Notes under the pieces: generated by a model
What the model was told of the DNA's origin: nothing
Databases searched by the model: none
Seen by the model: only the letters and a program-made list of their open reading frames with translations
Translations under genes and position numbers: made by a program
In this document: positions 1-7,390 of the stretch, in pieces
Position numbering within the stretch: position 1 is the stretch's first letter
Layout of the letters: each line of letters starts with the position of its first letter
From: Bacillota bacterium
GTDB lineage: Bacteria > Bacillota > Clostridia > Lachnospirales > Lachnospiraceae
Assembly: GCA_023419655.1 (NCBI GenBank)
Contig: JAEZXP010000039.1
Coordinates: 1-33,488 of the forward strand
Direction: 5' to 3'
DNA: 33,488 nucleotides

Positions 1-720
1 GCCTTAGGTATCGGGTGCTTTGGTCCCATTGACCCTGATAAAAATTCCCGCACCTATGGCTACATTACCCGTACCCCAAAATTAGCCTGGAGGAATTATA
101 ATATTGTAAAGGCTTTTTATGATGTGCTGTCAATCCCCATAGGTTTTGATACGGATGTGAACGGTGCCGCCATAGGAGAAGCGGCGTGGGGCGCTCTTTG
201 CGACTGTGACGTATCCTTATATATAACCATCGGGACCGGCATCGGTGTCGGCGTCTGCATCGGCGGAAGGCCTCTCCACGGACTTATGCATCCCGAGGCA
301 GGGCATATCACCCTGCGAAGATTAGAGAACGATTGTTATAAAGGAAACTGCCCCTACCATTCCGATTGCTTTGAAGGCCTGGCTTCCGGTCCGGCGATTG
401 AAAACCGCTGGGGTAAGAAAGCTTATGAGCTTAAGAATAATTCTGAGACATGGGAAATCGAATCCCATTATATAGCGCAGGCGATAGCCAATTATATCCT
501 CTGTTATTCCCCGGGCAGAATCGTCCTTGGGGGAGGTGTCATGCATCAGGAACAATTATTTCCCATGATAAGAGACAAGGTTCAGAAATATCTTAATGGT
601 TATATTCATTCTGAACATGTTCATAATAATATTGATAGCTATATCGTTCCTCCCGCCCTGGGAGATGATTCCGGAATCAAAGGCGCACTGAGACTTGGGC
701 ATATGGCTCTATCCCAATAA
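1..720 (+). CDS. ROK-family sugar kinase (fructokinase-like), 5' end missing
   Basis: The frame is open from base 1, so the N-terminus, including the ATP-binding DxGGT segment expected in ROK kinases, lies outside the window. Visible are GIGCFGPIDP near the left edge, the sugar-binding stretch GFDTDVNGAAIGEAAWG, a glycine-rich TIGTGIGVGV, and the ROK zinc site: HPEAGH followed by a Cys-rich CYKGNCPYHSDCFEGLASG. The Cys/His spacing resembles B. subtilis GmuE/YdhR and ScrK-type fructokinases, so ATP-dependent phosphorylation of fructose or mannose is likely (family knowledge). A GTG at 124 is inside the gene and is not the start. It converges on the mannan operon and shares its terminator. A role in handling mannose or fructose from mannan breakdown is inference. 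Family call is secure; substrate is not. Confidence 0.85.
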   Translation, partial: ALGIGCFGPIDPDKNSRTYGYITRTPKLAWRNYNIVKAFYDVLSIPIGFDTDVNGAAIGEAAWGALCDCDVSLYITIGTGIGVGVCIGGRPLHGLMHPEAGHITLRRLENDCYKGNCPYHSDCFEGLASGPAIENRWGKKAYELKNNSETWEIESHYIAQAIANYILCYSPGRIVLGGGVMHQEQLFPMIRDKVQKYLNGYIHSEHVHNNIDSYIVPPALGDDSGIKGALRLGHMALSQ

Positions 721-754
721 TCTTATTATTTCAGAGCACCACAATATACGGACT

Positions 755-807
755 AAAAATCACCAGGCTGTACGATGGGAAACCCCGTACGGCCTGGTGA
801 TTTTTTA
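755..807. terminator. bidirectional rho-independent terminator
   Basis: A GC-rich inverted repeat (ATCACCAGGC...GCCTGGTGAT with an inner GTACG/CGTAC) is flanked by A5 on the left and T6 on the right. It can therefore stop both the rightward ROK kinase transcript and the leftward 12-gene operon. It lies between the two convergent stop codons. Confidence 0.9.
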
Positions 808-854
808 ATTAATTCATATCACTTGATAATATTTCTTAATTGCTGCTTATTCGC

Positions 855-1877
855 CTATCTCTTGCCCAGCTCCGTATCCGTGCCGCTTACCACACTGTTG
901 TCCATTATATATTTCATAATGTCCTCAAACTGGGTAAAGGCCAATCCCACATAGCTGTCTGCGGCTCCATAATAAATTGCGATTCTGCCTGTTGCGGAAT
1001 CATGGATGGTGGCACAGGGGAAGCATACATTCGGTACAAAGCCCCGTTCCTCATACCATTCCTCCGGAGTCAGAAGAATGTTCTTACAGCGATACTTTAC
1101 AATTGACGGGTTATCACTATCCAGTATCGCCCCTCCTATGGAATATACATAACCGTTGCAGGTCAGGCACACGCCATGATAGAACAAAAGCCATCCTTCG
1201 CTGGTTTCAATCGGAGCGGCGCCTCCTCCTATCTTAAGAGCCTCCCACCAATTATTGCCGCGGCTCATCACATGCCTGTGTTTTCCCCAATACGTCATAT
1301 CCGGGCTTTCACTGACAAAGATGTCACCAAATGGTGTATGTCCGCTGTCGGAAGGCCTGCTCAGCATCATGAATTTACCGCCTATTTTTCTTGGAAACAG
1401 AACCGCATTCCTGTTAAACGGAATAAACGGGCTCTCTAATCTTGTAAATGTCTTAAAATCAGTTGTCTTTGCCAAACCAATGGAAGCTCCGTAAAAATCC
1501 TGGCACCAAATGATGTAGTAGGTATCCTCCACTTTAACCAGCCTTGGGTCATATGCGTACACAGGCATTGCCGGATTACCATCCTCATCCACAAAGGGTA
1601 TCTTCTCTTCATCAAAATCCCAGTGAATCGCATCCTTACTTCTTCCCAGATAGATATGGGGAATACCGTCATTTTGCTCTCCTCTGAATACTCCGATAAA
1701 TTCATCCTTATAAGGCATTACAGCACTATTGAAGATTCTTGATACGCCTCTAATCGGGTTTCTTCCGATAATAGGATTCTCTGTGTATCTCCACACCGGA
1801 GCATTCAAAATCCCTTCAGGCCGTTCCTGCCACGGCACATTGGGCACCTCCGGAGCTATCATTTTAAGATTAATCAT
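855..1877 (-). CDS. GH130 beta-1,4-mannooligosaccharide phosphorylase
   Basis: This 340-residue protein without a signal peptide has the five-bladed-propeller signatures of GH130: GVSRIFNSAV, VFRGEQNDG, and YAYDPRLVKVEDTYYIIWC, in which Asp110 corresponds to the family's catalytic acid. LFPRKIGGKFMMLSRPSDSG and NNWWEALKIGGGAAPI follow further on. Length and motifs fit the mannooligosaccharide phosphorylase group (GH130_2-like) better than the longer mannosylglucose phosphorylases. Such enzymes split beta-1,4-mannooligosaccharides with phosphate to release mannose-1-phosphate in the cytoplasm. The start has an AAGGAGGAG site 5 nt upstream. It is the last gene of the operon and just precedes the shared terminator, which fits intracellular processing of imported oligomers. 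Exact chain-length preference cannot be read from sequence. Confidence 0.88.
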   Translation of the reverse strand: MINLKMIAPEVPNVPWQERPEGILNAPVWRYTENPIIGRNPIRGVSRIFNSAVMPYKDEFIGVFRGEQNDGIPHIYLGRSKDAIHWDFDEEKIPFVDEDGNPAMPVYAYDPRLVKVEDTYYIIWCQDFYGASIGLAKTTDFKTFTRLESPFIPFNRNAVLFPRKIGGKFMMLSRPSDSGHTPFGDIFVSESPDMTYWGKHRHVMSRGNNWWEALKIGGGAAPIETSEGWLLFYHGVCLTCNGYVYSIGGAILDSDNPSIVKYRCKNILLTPEEWYEERGFVPNVCFPCATIHDSATGRIAIYYGAADSYVGLAFTQFEDIMKYIMDNSVVSGTDTELGKR

Positions 1878-1928
1878 ATTCTCCTCCTTGAGAGTAAATT
1901 TAAGTCCCTAGTTTTGTTATTAAGCTGC

Positions 1929-3386
1929 TTATTTAAAATATGCGTCCAGCGCATCCTGCACCTGCTGCTTATAGGTCTCCTGGAATTGTGCGGCTGTTAC
2001 TGTTCCGTCAATCAGACCATTGAAATCATAAAAGAATCCCAGGTTATTCCACAGTTCAAATACTTCTTTGCTTCCTACGTCATACATAACCTCAAAGTTC
2101 TGATGCTGAATCGCCTCATCCTTACCTGTTACGCCATACCACCAATACAGGGTCTCTTCATCATCACGTACCGATACGTCCCCTTCATACCAGTTCCACA
2201 TATCATAAAGCACATTATATACCAGTTCAGGGTCTTTGACACCGGAAGGAATAATATAGTATTCACCGGCGGATACCTTCCCGCCATTGGTCTCCTGATT
2301 TCCGGAGGGACCCACAGGCCACTGCACAAAGCAGGTATCAAATTCAAGTGTAACACCATTCGAACCGGTATAATCATAGTCTGCATTCTGTGCCAATACC
2401 CAGGCTGCCCCCGGATAGAATCCGATATTGCCATCCCTGTATTGGAAACGCATGGTATCCGAAGCTGCATCCGTCGCATCATATGGATAGCACACATTGT
2501 ATGTGTTGTACATATCAGAAATCATCTGAAGCACTTCTCCGGTGGGAGCACTGGATAATTGTTCGGTCTTAGTGGATGCCACGCTGGCTCCGTTGCTCAT
2601 CATAAGCTGTTCAAAGGTCTCCTGATGGAAGCCGCAATATCCGTATTGGTCGGTAGCGCCGTCCCCATCCGTATCCTGTGTCAGAACGGTACAGTATTCA
2701 ATAAATTTATCCCATGTCCATTCTCCCCTCTTATATAGCTCACGGGGGTCCTCGAGATTATTATCCTGAAGCATCTGAAGATTAAATGCTAACGGATAGG
2801 TAGCTTCTATCGTACTGGCGGCTTCTACTCTCTTTAACAGATGAGCCTTACTGTCTCCCAAATCAAGGTAGGAAGCTACTTCCTGGGTTGTAAATAAATC
2901 CGCATCCGCAGGCAGAACTGTCTTTAAATCGGTTGCAAGACCATTTAATGCGGCGGGGATACCAAAGCTTAACTCTACCAGATAAATATCGCAGTCCGGC
3001 GAGCCTGCAAGAATGGATGTATTAATGGATTCCCTTGTTCCTTCATAAGTAAGGTTCTCCCAGTAAAATTTTACATTATACTTTTCTTCAATCTTCTTCA
3101 CATTTTCGAACTTTAATTGCGCAGCAAGGGTTCCTGAATAGGTAGGGTCATCCTCCATGGCACTATGGGAGCTGTCATAATACTGTTCCCACCACGTTCC
3201 TATCTTTATAATCCTGGTTTCTTTATTAACAGGAGCAGGCTCCTTCTTATCATCCTCTTTATTATCAACAACATCTTTTCCGCCTGCATCGGTTACCTCT
3301 TTGGGGTCAGACTTCTTACATGCAGTAACCACCAGAATAAGTGAGAATACAAGCAGAAGTGAAATTATCTTTTTACAAAATTTCAT
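1929..3386 (-). CDS. ABC sugar transporter solute-binding lipoprotein (family 1)
   Basis: The 485-residue product begins with a lipoprotein signal peptide: Lys-rich start, hydrophobic stretch, lipobox VVTAC with Cys23. An acidic/Lys linker follows (about 24-55), then an extracellular solute-binding fold. ILAGSPDCDIYLVE, the ATYPLAFNLQML segment and YCGFHQETFEQLMMSNGAS are typical of MalE-like family 1 proteins. Many Trp and Tyr residues in the C-terminal half suit stacking on sugar rings. AAAGGAGGTAAAAG precedes the ATG. It sits 44 nt after the repeat lipoprotein gene and next to the 5415-7357 permease pair, so it probably serves that importer. Manno-oligosaccharides are the likely ligand from context only. 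Confidence 0.88.
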   Translation of the reverse strand: MKFCKKIISLLLVFSLILVVTACKKSDPKEVTDAGGKDVVDNKEDDKKEPAPVNKETRIIKIGTWWEQYYDSSHSAMEDDPTYSGTLAAQLKFENVKKIEEKYNVKFYWENLTYEGTRESINTSILAGSPDCDIYLVELSFGIPAALNGLATDLKTVLPADADLFTTQEVASYLDLGDSKAHLLKRVEAASTIEATYPLAFNLQMLQDNNLEDPRELYKRGEWTWDKFIEYCTVLTQDTDGDGATDQYGYCGFHQETFEQLMMSNGASVASTKTEQLSSAPTGEVLQMISDMYNTYNVCYPYDATDAASDTMRFQYRDGNIGFYPGAAWVLAQNADYDYTGSNGVTLEFDTCFVQWPVGPSGNQETNGGKVSAGEYYIIPSGVKDPELVYNVLYDMWNWYEGDVSVRDDEETLYWWYGVTGKDEAIQHQNFEVMYDVGSKEVFELWNNLGFFYDFNGLIDGTVTAAQFQETYKQQVQDALDAYFK

Positions 3387-3430
3387 TATCTTTTACCTCC
3401 TTTATTATTCACCTCAATGGTTATAGAATC

Positions 3431-5368
3431 CTATTTTACCGGATAGCCAATGGTAAATCTGTAAACCTCCCACGGCATATCTCCTTCGCATTGCAACTGA
3501 CTCAGATGCGTTACAAAGTCATCCGTACCACAGTATTCTACTAACTGGTCATAAGTAATCTGTACCCGTTTGCCATTATCGGCAGCAGCACCCTGGTCAG
3601 CGGTTCTCTGCCAGCCAAACGGTGCTCCGTCCTTAAATGACTGCATTACAATCCATAGCATACCTTCTGACTCATAGTCTATCGTAATGATACAGCCGGG
3701 CTGTATCAGTGCAGGGTCAAAGGTTCCCTCTTCCGACATGACCTGAACGCCTTTTCCCTGTGCCCATGCACCGTCGCTGTCTCCTGCAAACTCAGGAATC
3801 AGGGTTTCTTTAATCACAGGTACAATCCCTGACGGATAGCCGATGCTTACCTTGTATACCTCCCAAGGCATATCACTTTCACATTGCAGCTGGCTTAGAT
3901 ACGTTACAAAATCATCGGTACCGCATGCCTCTGCAAGCTGCTCATAGGTAATCTGGCATGTTGAACCGTCTGTAAGGGATTTACCCTGGTCCGCAACACG
4001 CTGCCATCCAAACGGCGCTCCGTCCACCCAGGATTGAGCTACAAGCCACATACCACCCTCTGACTTATATTCAATATTAATAATACTGCCCGGTTTAATT
4101 AATTCGGGGTCAAAAGGTCCGTCATTTGCAAGGGTTGTGATACCCGTTCCCTGTGCCCATGCGTCGCCGCTGTCATCAGTCCAGATTACAACCTCATTCT
4201 TCAGCTCCACAATTCCCGACCTCTTGCCTATCGTTACACTGGATACACTCCAGTCCATATCACTTTCACATTGGAGCTGGCTTAGATAGGTTACAAAATC
4301 ATCGGTACCACAGTATTCTACTAACTGGTCATATGTAACCTGTGCGATTGTACCGCTGAGATTCTTGATGGAAGCTCCCTCATTGGCAATACGCTGCCAG
4401 CCAAACGGTGCGCCATCCTCCCATGACTGTGCCACAAGCCATATATCTCCTTCTGATTGATAATAGATGGTTATGACCGAGTCCTCTGTAATTAAAGCAG
4501 GGTCAAAGGTTCCGCCCTGTGCGATTGTATTCATACCTGTACCCTGTGCCCAGGCGCCGTCACTGTCATTTGACCATATTTCAACTTCATCCTTAACAGC
4601 AATCAGATTCGCTCTGTCCACCTCAGAGAATCCCGAAGGTTCTGCAAATGCCACCGAACTGTCCGCCTTGATTATATTCCCGCCGGCATCCAATATACGG
4701 ATATTATCAATATAGAATTCAGCATTTCCGGCTCCCTTTGAAACGCCATTATCCGTATCCAGTGAAACGATAATCATATTCTGATATCCGGCAATGAATT
4801 CCTCCCCGGCATCCAATATTGCTTTTGCTGTATTCGGGTTCTTATTATCCAGATAAACCGACCAGGGGTCCTTGGATTCAAGCCGTATCTCCCCGCTATA
4901 AGCTGTTATCTTTCCTGAGGTTGCATAGAAATTTCCGTCAGGATGCTTCGTACCGATATCCATGGTGATACTTCTGACATCTGCTATCTTATCACCAACC
5001 AGACTTGCTATGTCGATTGCAATATAAGGAACCTTCCCGTTCATATTAACAACCTTCAGAGCCTTGCTTCCATTAAAGTCTGTGATGGATATCTCCGCTG
5101 CATCTGCATTGGCAGGCGTTGTATAGACTGCCACAAATCCATACAGTCCATCCTCAAAATCGATGCTCGCCTCCTTAACCTCAACAGCAGGTTCCGTATC
5201 CTTTTTCTGATTAATGTCTTTTGTGTCCGTTTTATCTGCTGTGTCCTCACCATCCGTTACCCCCTCCGGACCGTCTGTCTCTTTAACATCACCGGATTTC
5301 TTACATCCTGCCAGAGACAGCACCATTATTGCGCAAAGCAATAGCGCAAATAGTTTTTTTGCCTTCAA
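3431..5368 (-). CDS. lipoprotein with three tandem glycan-binding-like repeats
   Basis: The 645-residue product has a lipobox LAGC (Cys22), an acidic Asp/Glu/Lys/Thr linker to about residue 65, and a beta-rich module at about 66-235 (starting SIDFEDGLYGFVAVY, ending EFYIDNIRILDAGG) that looks like a CBM-type jelly roll. Three repeats follow at about 258-382, 388-512 and 518-645. Each carries GAWAQG or DAWAQG, a (T/P)FDP element, SEG, a QSW/QSF element, DGAPFGWQR, CGTDDFVT and LSQLQCE. No transporter or catalytic domain was recognised. The conserved Trp/Tyr/Phe suggest sugar stacking. The start is TTG, set by GGAGGAG 6 nt upstream. It lies in the operon between a permease and a solute-binding protein. 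Surface capture of mannan is inference; I do not recognise the repeat as a numbered CBM family. Confidence 0.8.
   Translation of the reverse strand: MKAKKLFALLLCAIMVLSLAGCKKSGDVKETDGPEGVTDGEDTADKTDTKDINQKKDTEPAVEVKEASIDFEDGLYGFVAVYTTPANADAAEISITDFNGSKALKVVNMNGKVPYIAIDIASLVGDKIADVRSITMDIGTKHPDGNFYATSGKITAYSGEIRLESKDPWSVYLDNKNPNTAKAILDAGEEFIAGYQNMIIVSLDTDNGVSKGAGNAEFYIDNIRILDAGGNIIKADSSVAFAEPSGFSEVDRANLIAVKDEVEIWSNDSDGAWAQGTGMNTIAQGGTFDPALITEDSVITIYYQSEGDIWLVAQSWEDGAPFGWQRIANEGASIKNLSGTIAQVTYDQLVEYCGTDDFVTYLSQLQCESDMDWSVSSVTIGKRSGIVELKNEVVIWTDDSGDAWAQGTGITTLANDGPFDPELIKPGSIINIEYKSEGGMWLVAQSWVDGAPFGWQRVADQGKSLTDGSTCQITYEQLAEACGTDDFVTYLSQLQCESDMPWEVYKVSIGYPSGIVPVIKETLIPEFAGDSDGAWAQGKGVQVMSEEGTFDPALIQPGCIITIDYESEGMLWIVMQSFKDGAPFGWQRTADQGAAADNGKRVQITYDQLVEYCGTDDFVTHLSQLQCEGDMPWEVYRFTIGYPVK
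3440..4597 (-). repeat. three tandem ~125-codon protein repeats
   Basis: Coding repeats inside the lipoprotein gene lie at about 4223-4597, 3833-4207 and 3440-3817, separated by about 5-codon linkers. The DNA copies are clearly diverged, so this is an old internal duplication rather than a recent expansion. The most invariant element is the DGAPFGWQR nonapeptide. Confidence 0.9.
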
Positions 5369-5414
5369 TTTTTACTCCTCCTTCTTTTTTAATATAGATT
5401 TTAGGCTGGGCGTA

Positions 5415-6422
5415 TTATCCAACAATACCGCTACGCTCCACTCCTTCTATAAAGTACTTCTGAAGCGCAATATAGATGATAACAATCGGCAGCATTACGA
5501 GTATTATGCCGGCATCCAGATATAATTCCTGTATGGATGTATCCAGGATTTTATCCACATTTGCAATGGTTGCCTGCAAAGTCGATATCTTCTTGCTGAT
5601 TACTATATCCCCGCTAATCAGAAATAGCTTTGCATAAAATGTATCATTGTACTGCCATACCATAGAGAAAACTGCTACGGTTATAACAGCCGGCACGGCG
5701 TTTACCAGCATGATTCTAAAATACGTATACCAGGTACCCGCTCCGTCCACAAAGGCCGCTTCCTCAATTTCCTTGGGAAGTCCCCTGAAGAATTGGTTAA
5801 ATATATAAATATACAGCCCTGACCGCACGCCGCACCCGAATATCGTCATAATGTACATCGGTACCGGTGTGGACATCAGAATCAATGGCTTTCCTGCGAT
5901 TAATGTTGCCAGACCCAGGGGGTCAAAGCTCTTAAATGTCATATAAATCGGCAGCATGATGGTATGGTCAGGGATGACAATCATCACAACCACACACGCA
6001 AACAACAGCTTCTTAAAAGGAAAGTTGAATCGCGCAAAACCATACCCGACCATGGAGCATACAAAAACCTGAATCAGCATCAGAGAAATCGAATATACCA
6101 AATCTCTGGCAATGGTAGGAAGATAGTTCATCCTCTCCCATGCCAGCTTGTATTTCTCCAATGTAGGGTATTGCGGAAGCATATATACCATCGGATTATA
6201 TTTATCCGAATCGGACATAAACGAATTCACAATCATACCAATCACAGGAACAAGGATGACATAACAGATTCCAAGAATGATGACAAATCCGAATAGCCGA
6301 ACCAGGAATTGCTTGAAACCGGATGTCATTCCCCTTGTATGATTAACAAACCTGGGGCCCGAGGTTATGGCCTTGATTTTATTCTTACGATTGTTTGTTC
6401 CCGTATCCATCTTTCTATCCAT
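5415..6422 (-). CDS. carbohydrate ABC transporter permease, MalG type
   Basis: The 335-residue inner-membrane protein has a ~35-residue cytoplasmic N-terminus and six predicted membrane helices, the first at about 40-65. The EAA loop that contacts the ATPase reads EIEEAAFVDGAGTWYTYFRI and ends in MLVNAVPAV. LPIYMTFKSF and YIFNQFFRGLP are typical of the CUT1 MalG/LacG branch. The AAGGGA site abuts the first ATG, so a second in-frame ATG at 6410 could be the true start. It follows the MalF-type gene by 20 nt and pairs with it. No ATP-binding subunit is encoded in the operon, so a shared MsmX-type ATPase is expected from family knowledge. Confidence 0.92.
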   Translation of the reverse strand: MDRKMDTGTNNRKNKIKAITSGPRFVNHTRGMTSGFKQFLVRLFGFVIILGICYVILVPVIGMIVNSFMSDSDKYNPMVYMLPQYPTLEKYKLAWERMNYLPTIARDLVYSISLMLIQVFVCSMVGYGFARFNFPFKKLLFACVVVMIVIPDHTIMLPIYMTFKSFDPLGLATLIAGKPLILMSTPVPMYIMTIFGCGVRSGLYIYIFNQFFRGLPKEIEEAAFVDGAGTWYTYFRIMLVNAVPAVITVAVFSMVWQYNDTFYAKLFLISGDIVISKKISTLQATIANVDKILDTSIQELYLDAGIILVMLPIVIIYIALQKYFIEGVERSGIVG

Positions 6423-6442
6423 TCCCTTTCTTCAAAGTCTGG

Positions 6443-7357
6443 TTAGTTGTAATAAAAGGTTCTCTTTTGTATGAATCCAACGATTAAGACCAATATCAGG
6501 CAGGTTGCCACCGTGCTGACTAAACTGAATACGGAGCTTAGTCCGTAATTAAAGTCTGTAAATGCCGTCTCATATGCCAGCGTAACCGCCTGGCTTTCAG
6601 CGAAGTTATCAATTACTGTATATACGATATTGGTAATGATATGGGGCATCACCATGGGAAAGGTAACCTTCCAGAAGGTCTCGTATGCCGTAGTCCCCTC
6701 AATCTTTGCAACCTCATACATGGAGCCGGGTATCGACTGCAAAGCCGCCAGGAATATGACAATCTGTACGCCTGACGCCGTGATTATATTATTAATTCGC
6801 GATACCGCCATAACGATATAATCCAGAATCACATCCGGCATGGCAAGCTCCTTAAACAGGTCTATATAATAGCCTACATCTACGTTGTACGAGGCTGTTT
6901 CTGCTGCCATCTGACTGCTTCCTGCCGAGATTCCTCCCGCCATCATCTGCTGGCTTAATTCCAGGGCTCCGGATATGGCACTGCTGTTTAAGATGACCGG
7001 AAGGAAGAAAATCATACGGACCAGTGTTCTTCCCTTAAACTGCCGGTTAAGGAGAATCGCCATAAACAGGCTAAAGAATATGATAAGAGGGACATCCAGT
7101 ATCATATTTTCAATGGATGTTGTTAATACCTGCTTAAAGGTGCCATGTTCACGAAAGGCATAGATAAAATTGTCCATTCCTACGAATTCCAACTCATAGC
7201 CTCCCACAGCACCAACCGTAAGCTTCGAAAAGCTAAACTCCGTAGTCAGAATAATACTTCTTATATAAAAGATGATAAAGCCGACCAGCCAGGGCAGTAT
7301 AAACAGATAGCCGTTAATCATTCTTTTCTGGGTAAGGGATAGCTTATTTTTCTTCAT
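6443..7357 (-). CDS. carbohydrate ABC transporter permease, MalF type
   Basis: This is a six-helix CUT1 permease of 304 residues from the chosen start. The EAA loop reads YEVAKIEGTTAYETFWKV followed by TFPMVMP. RMINGYLFILPWLVGFIIFY forms the first helix, as in MalF/LacF proteins. The ATG at 7357 is chosen over the one at 7369 because the GGAG site lies between them, 6 nt before 7357. It lies 33 nt downstream of the DUF5696 gene. It probably forms a heterodimer with the next gene product. An Ala/Met/Ser-rich periplasm-facing insert after helix 3 (MMAGGISAGSSQMAAETASY) lengthens the usual loop. Confidence 0.92.
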   Translation of the reverse strand: MKKNKLSLTQKRMINGYLFILPWLVGFIIFYIRSIILTTEFSFSKLTVGAVGGYELEFVGMDNFIYAFREHGTFKQVLTTSIENMILDVPLIIFFSLFMAILLNRQFKGRTLVRMIFFLPVILNSSAISGALELSQQMMAGGISAGSSQMAAETASYNVDVGYYIDLFKELAMPDVILDYIVMAVSRINNIITASGVQIVIFLAALQSIPGSMYEVAKIEGTTAYETFWKVTFPMVMPHIITNIVYTVIDNFAESQAVTLAYETAFTDFNYGLSSVFSLVSTVATCLILVLIVGFIQKRTFYYN

Positions 7358-7390
7358 ATTAATCTCCATTCTGCCAATATCAATATGACA

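Noticed and set aside
1914..2558. 214-codon rightward frame
   Set aside because: It is opposite the solute-binding lipoprotein, which has a clear signal peptide, family motifs and a ribosome site; the antisense frame has none.
3440..4597. CRISPR-like direct repeats
   Set aside because: The repeats are long, diverged and coding; they are protein domains. No short regular repeat-spacer array was seen anywhere.
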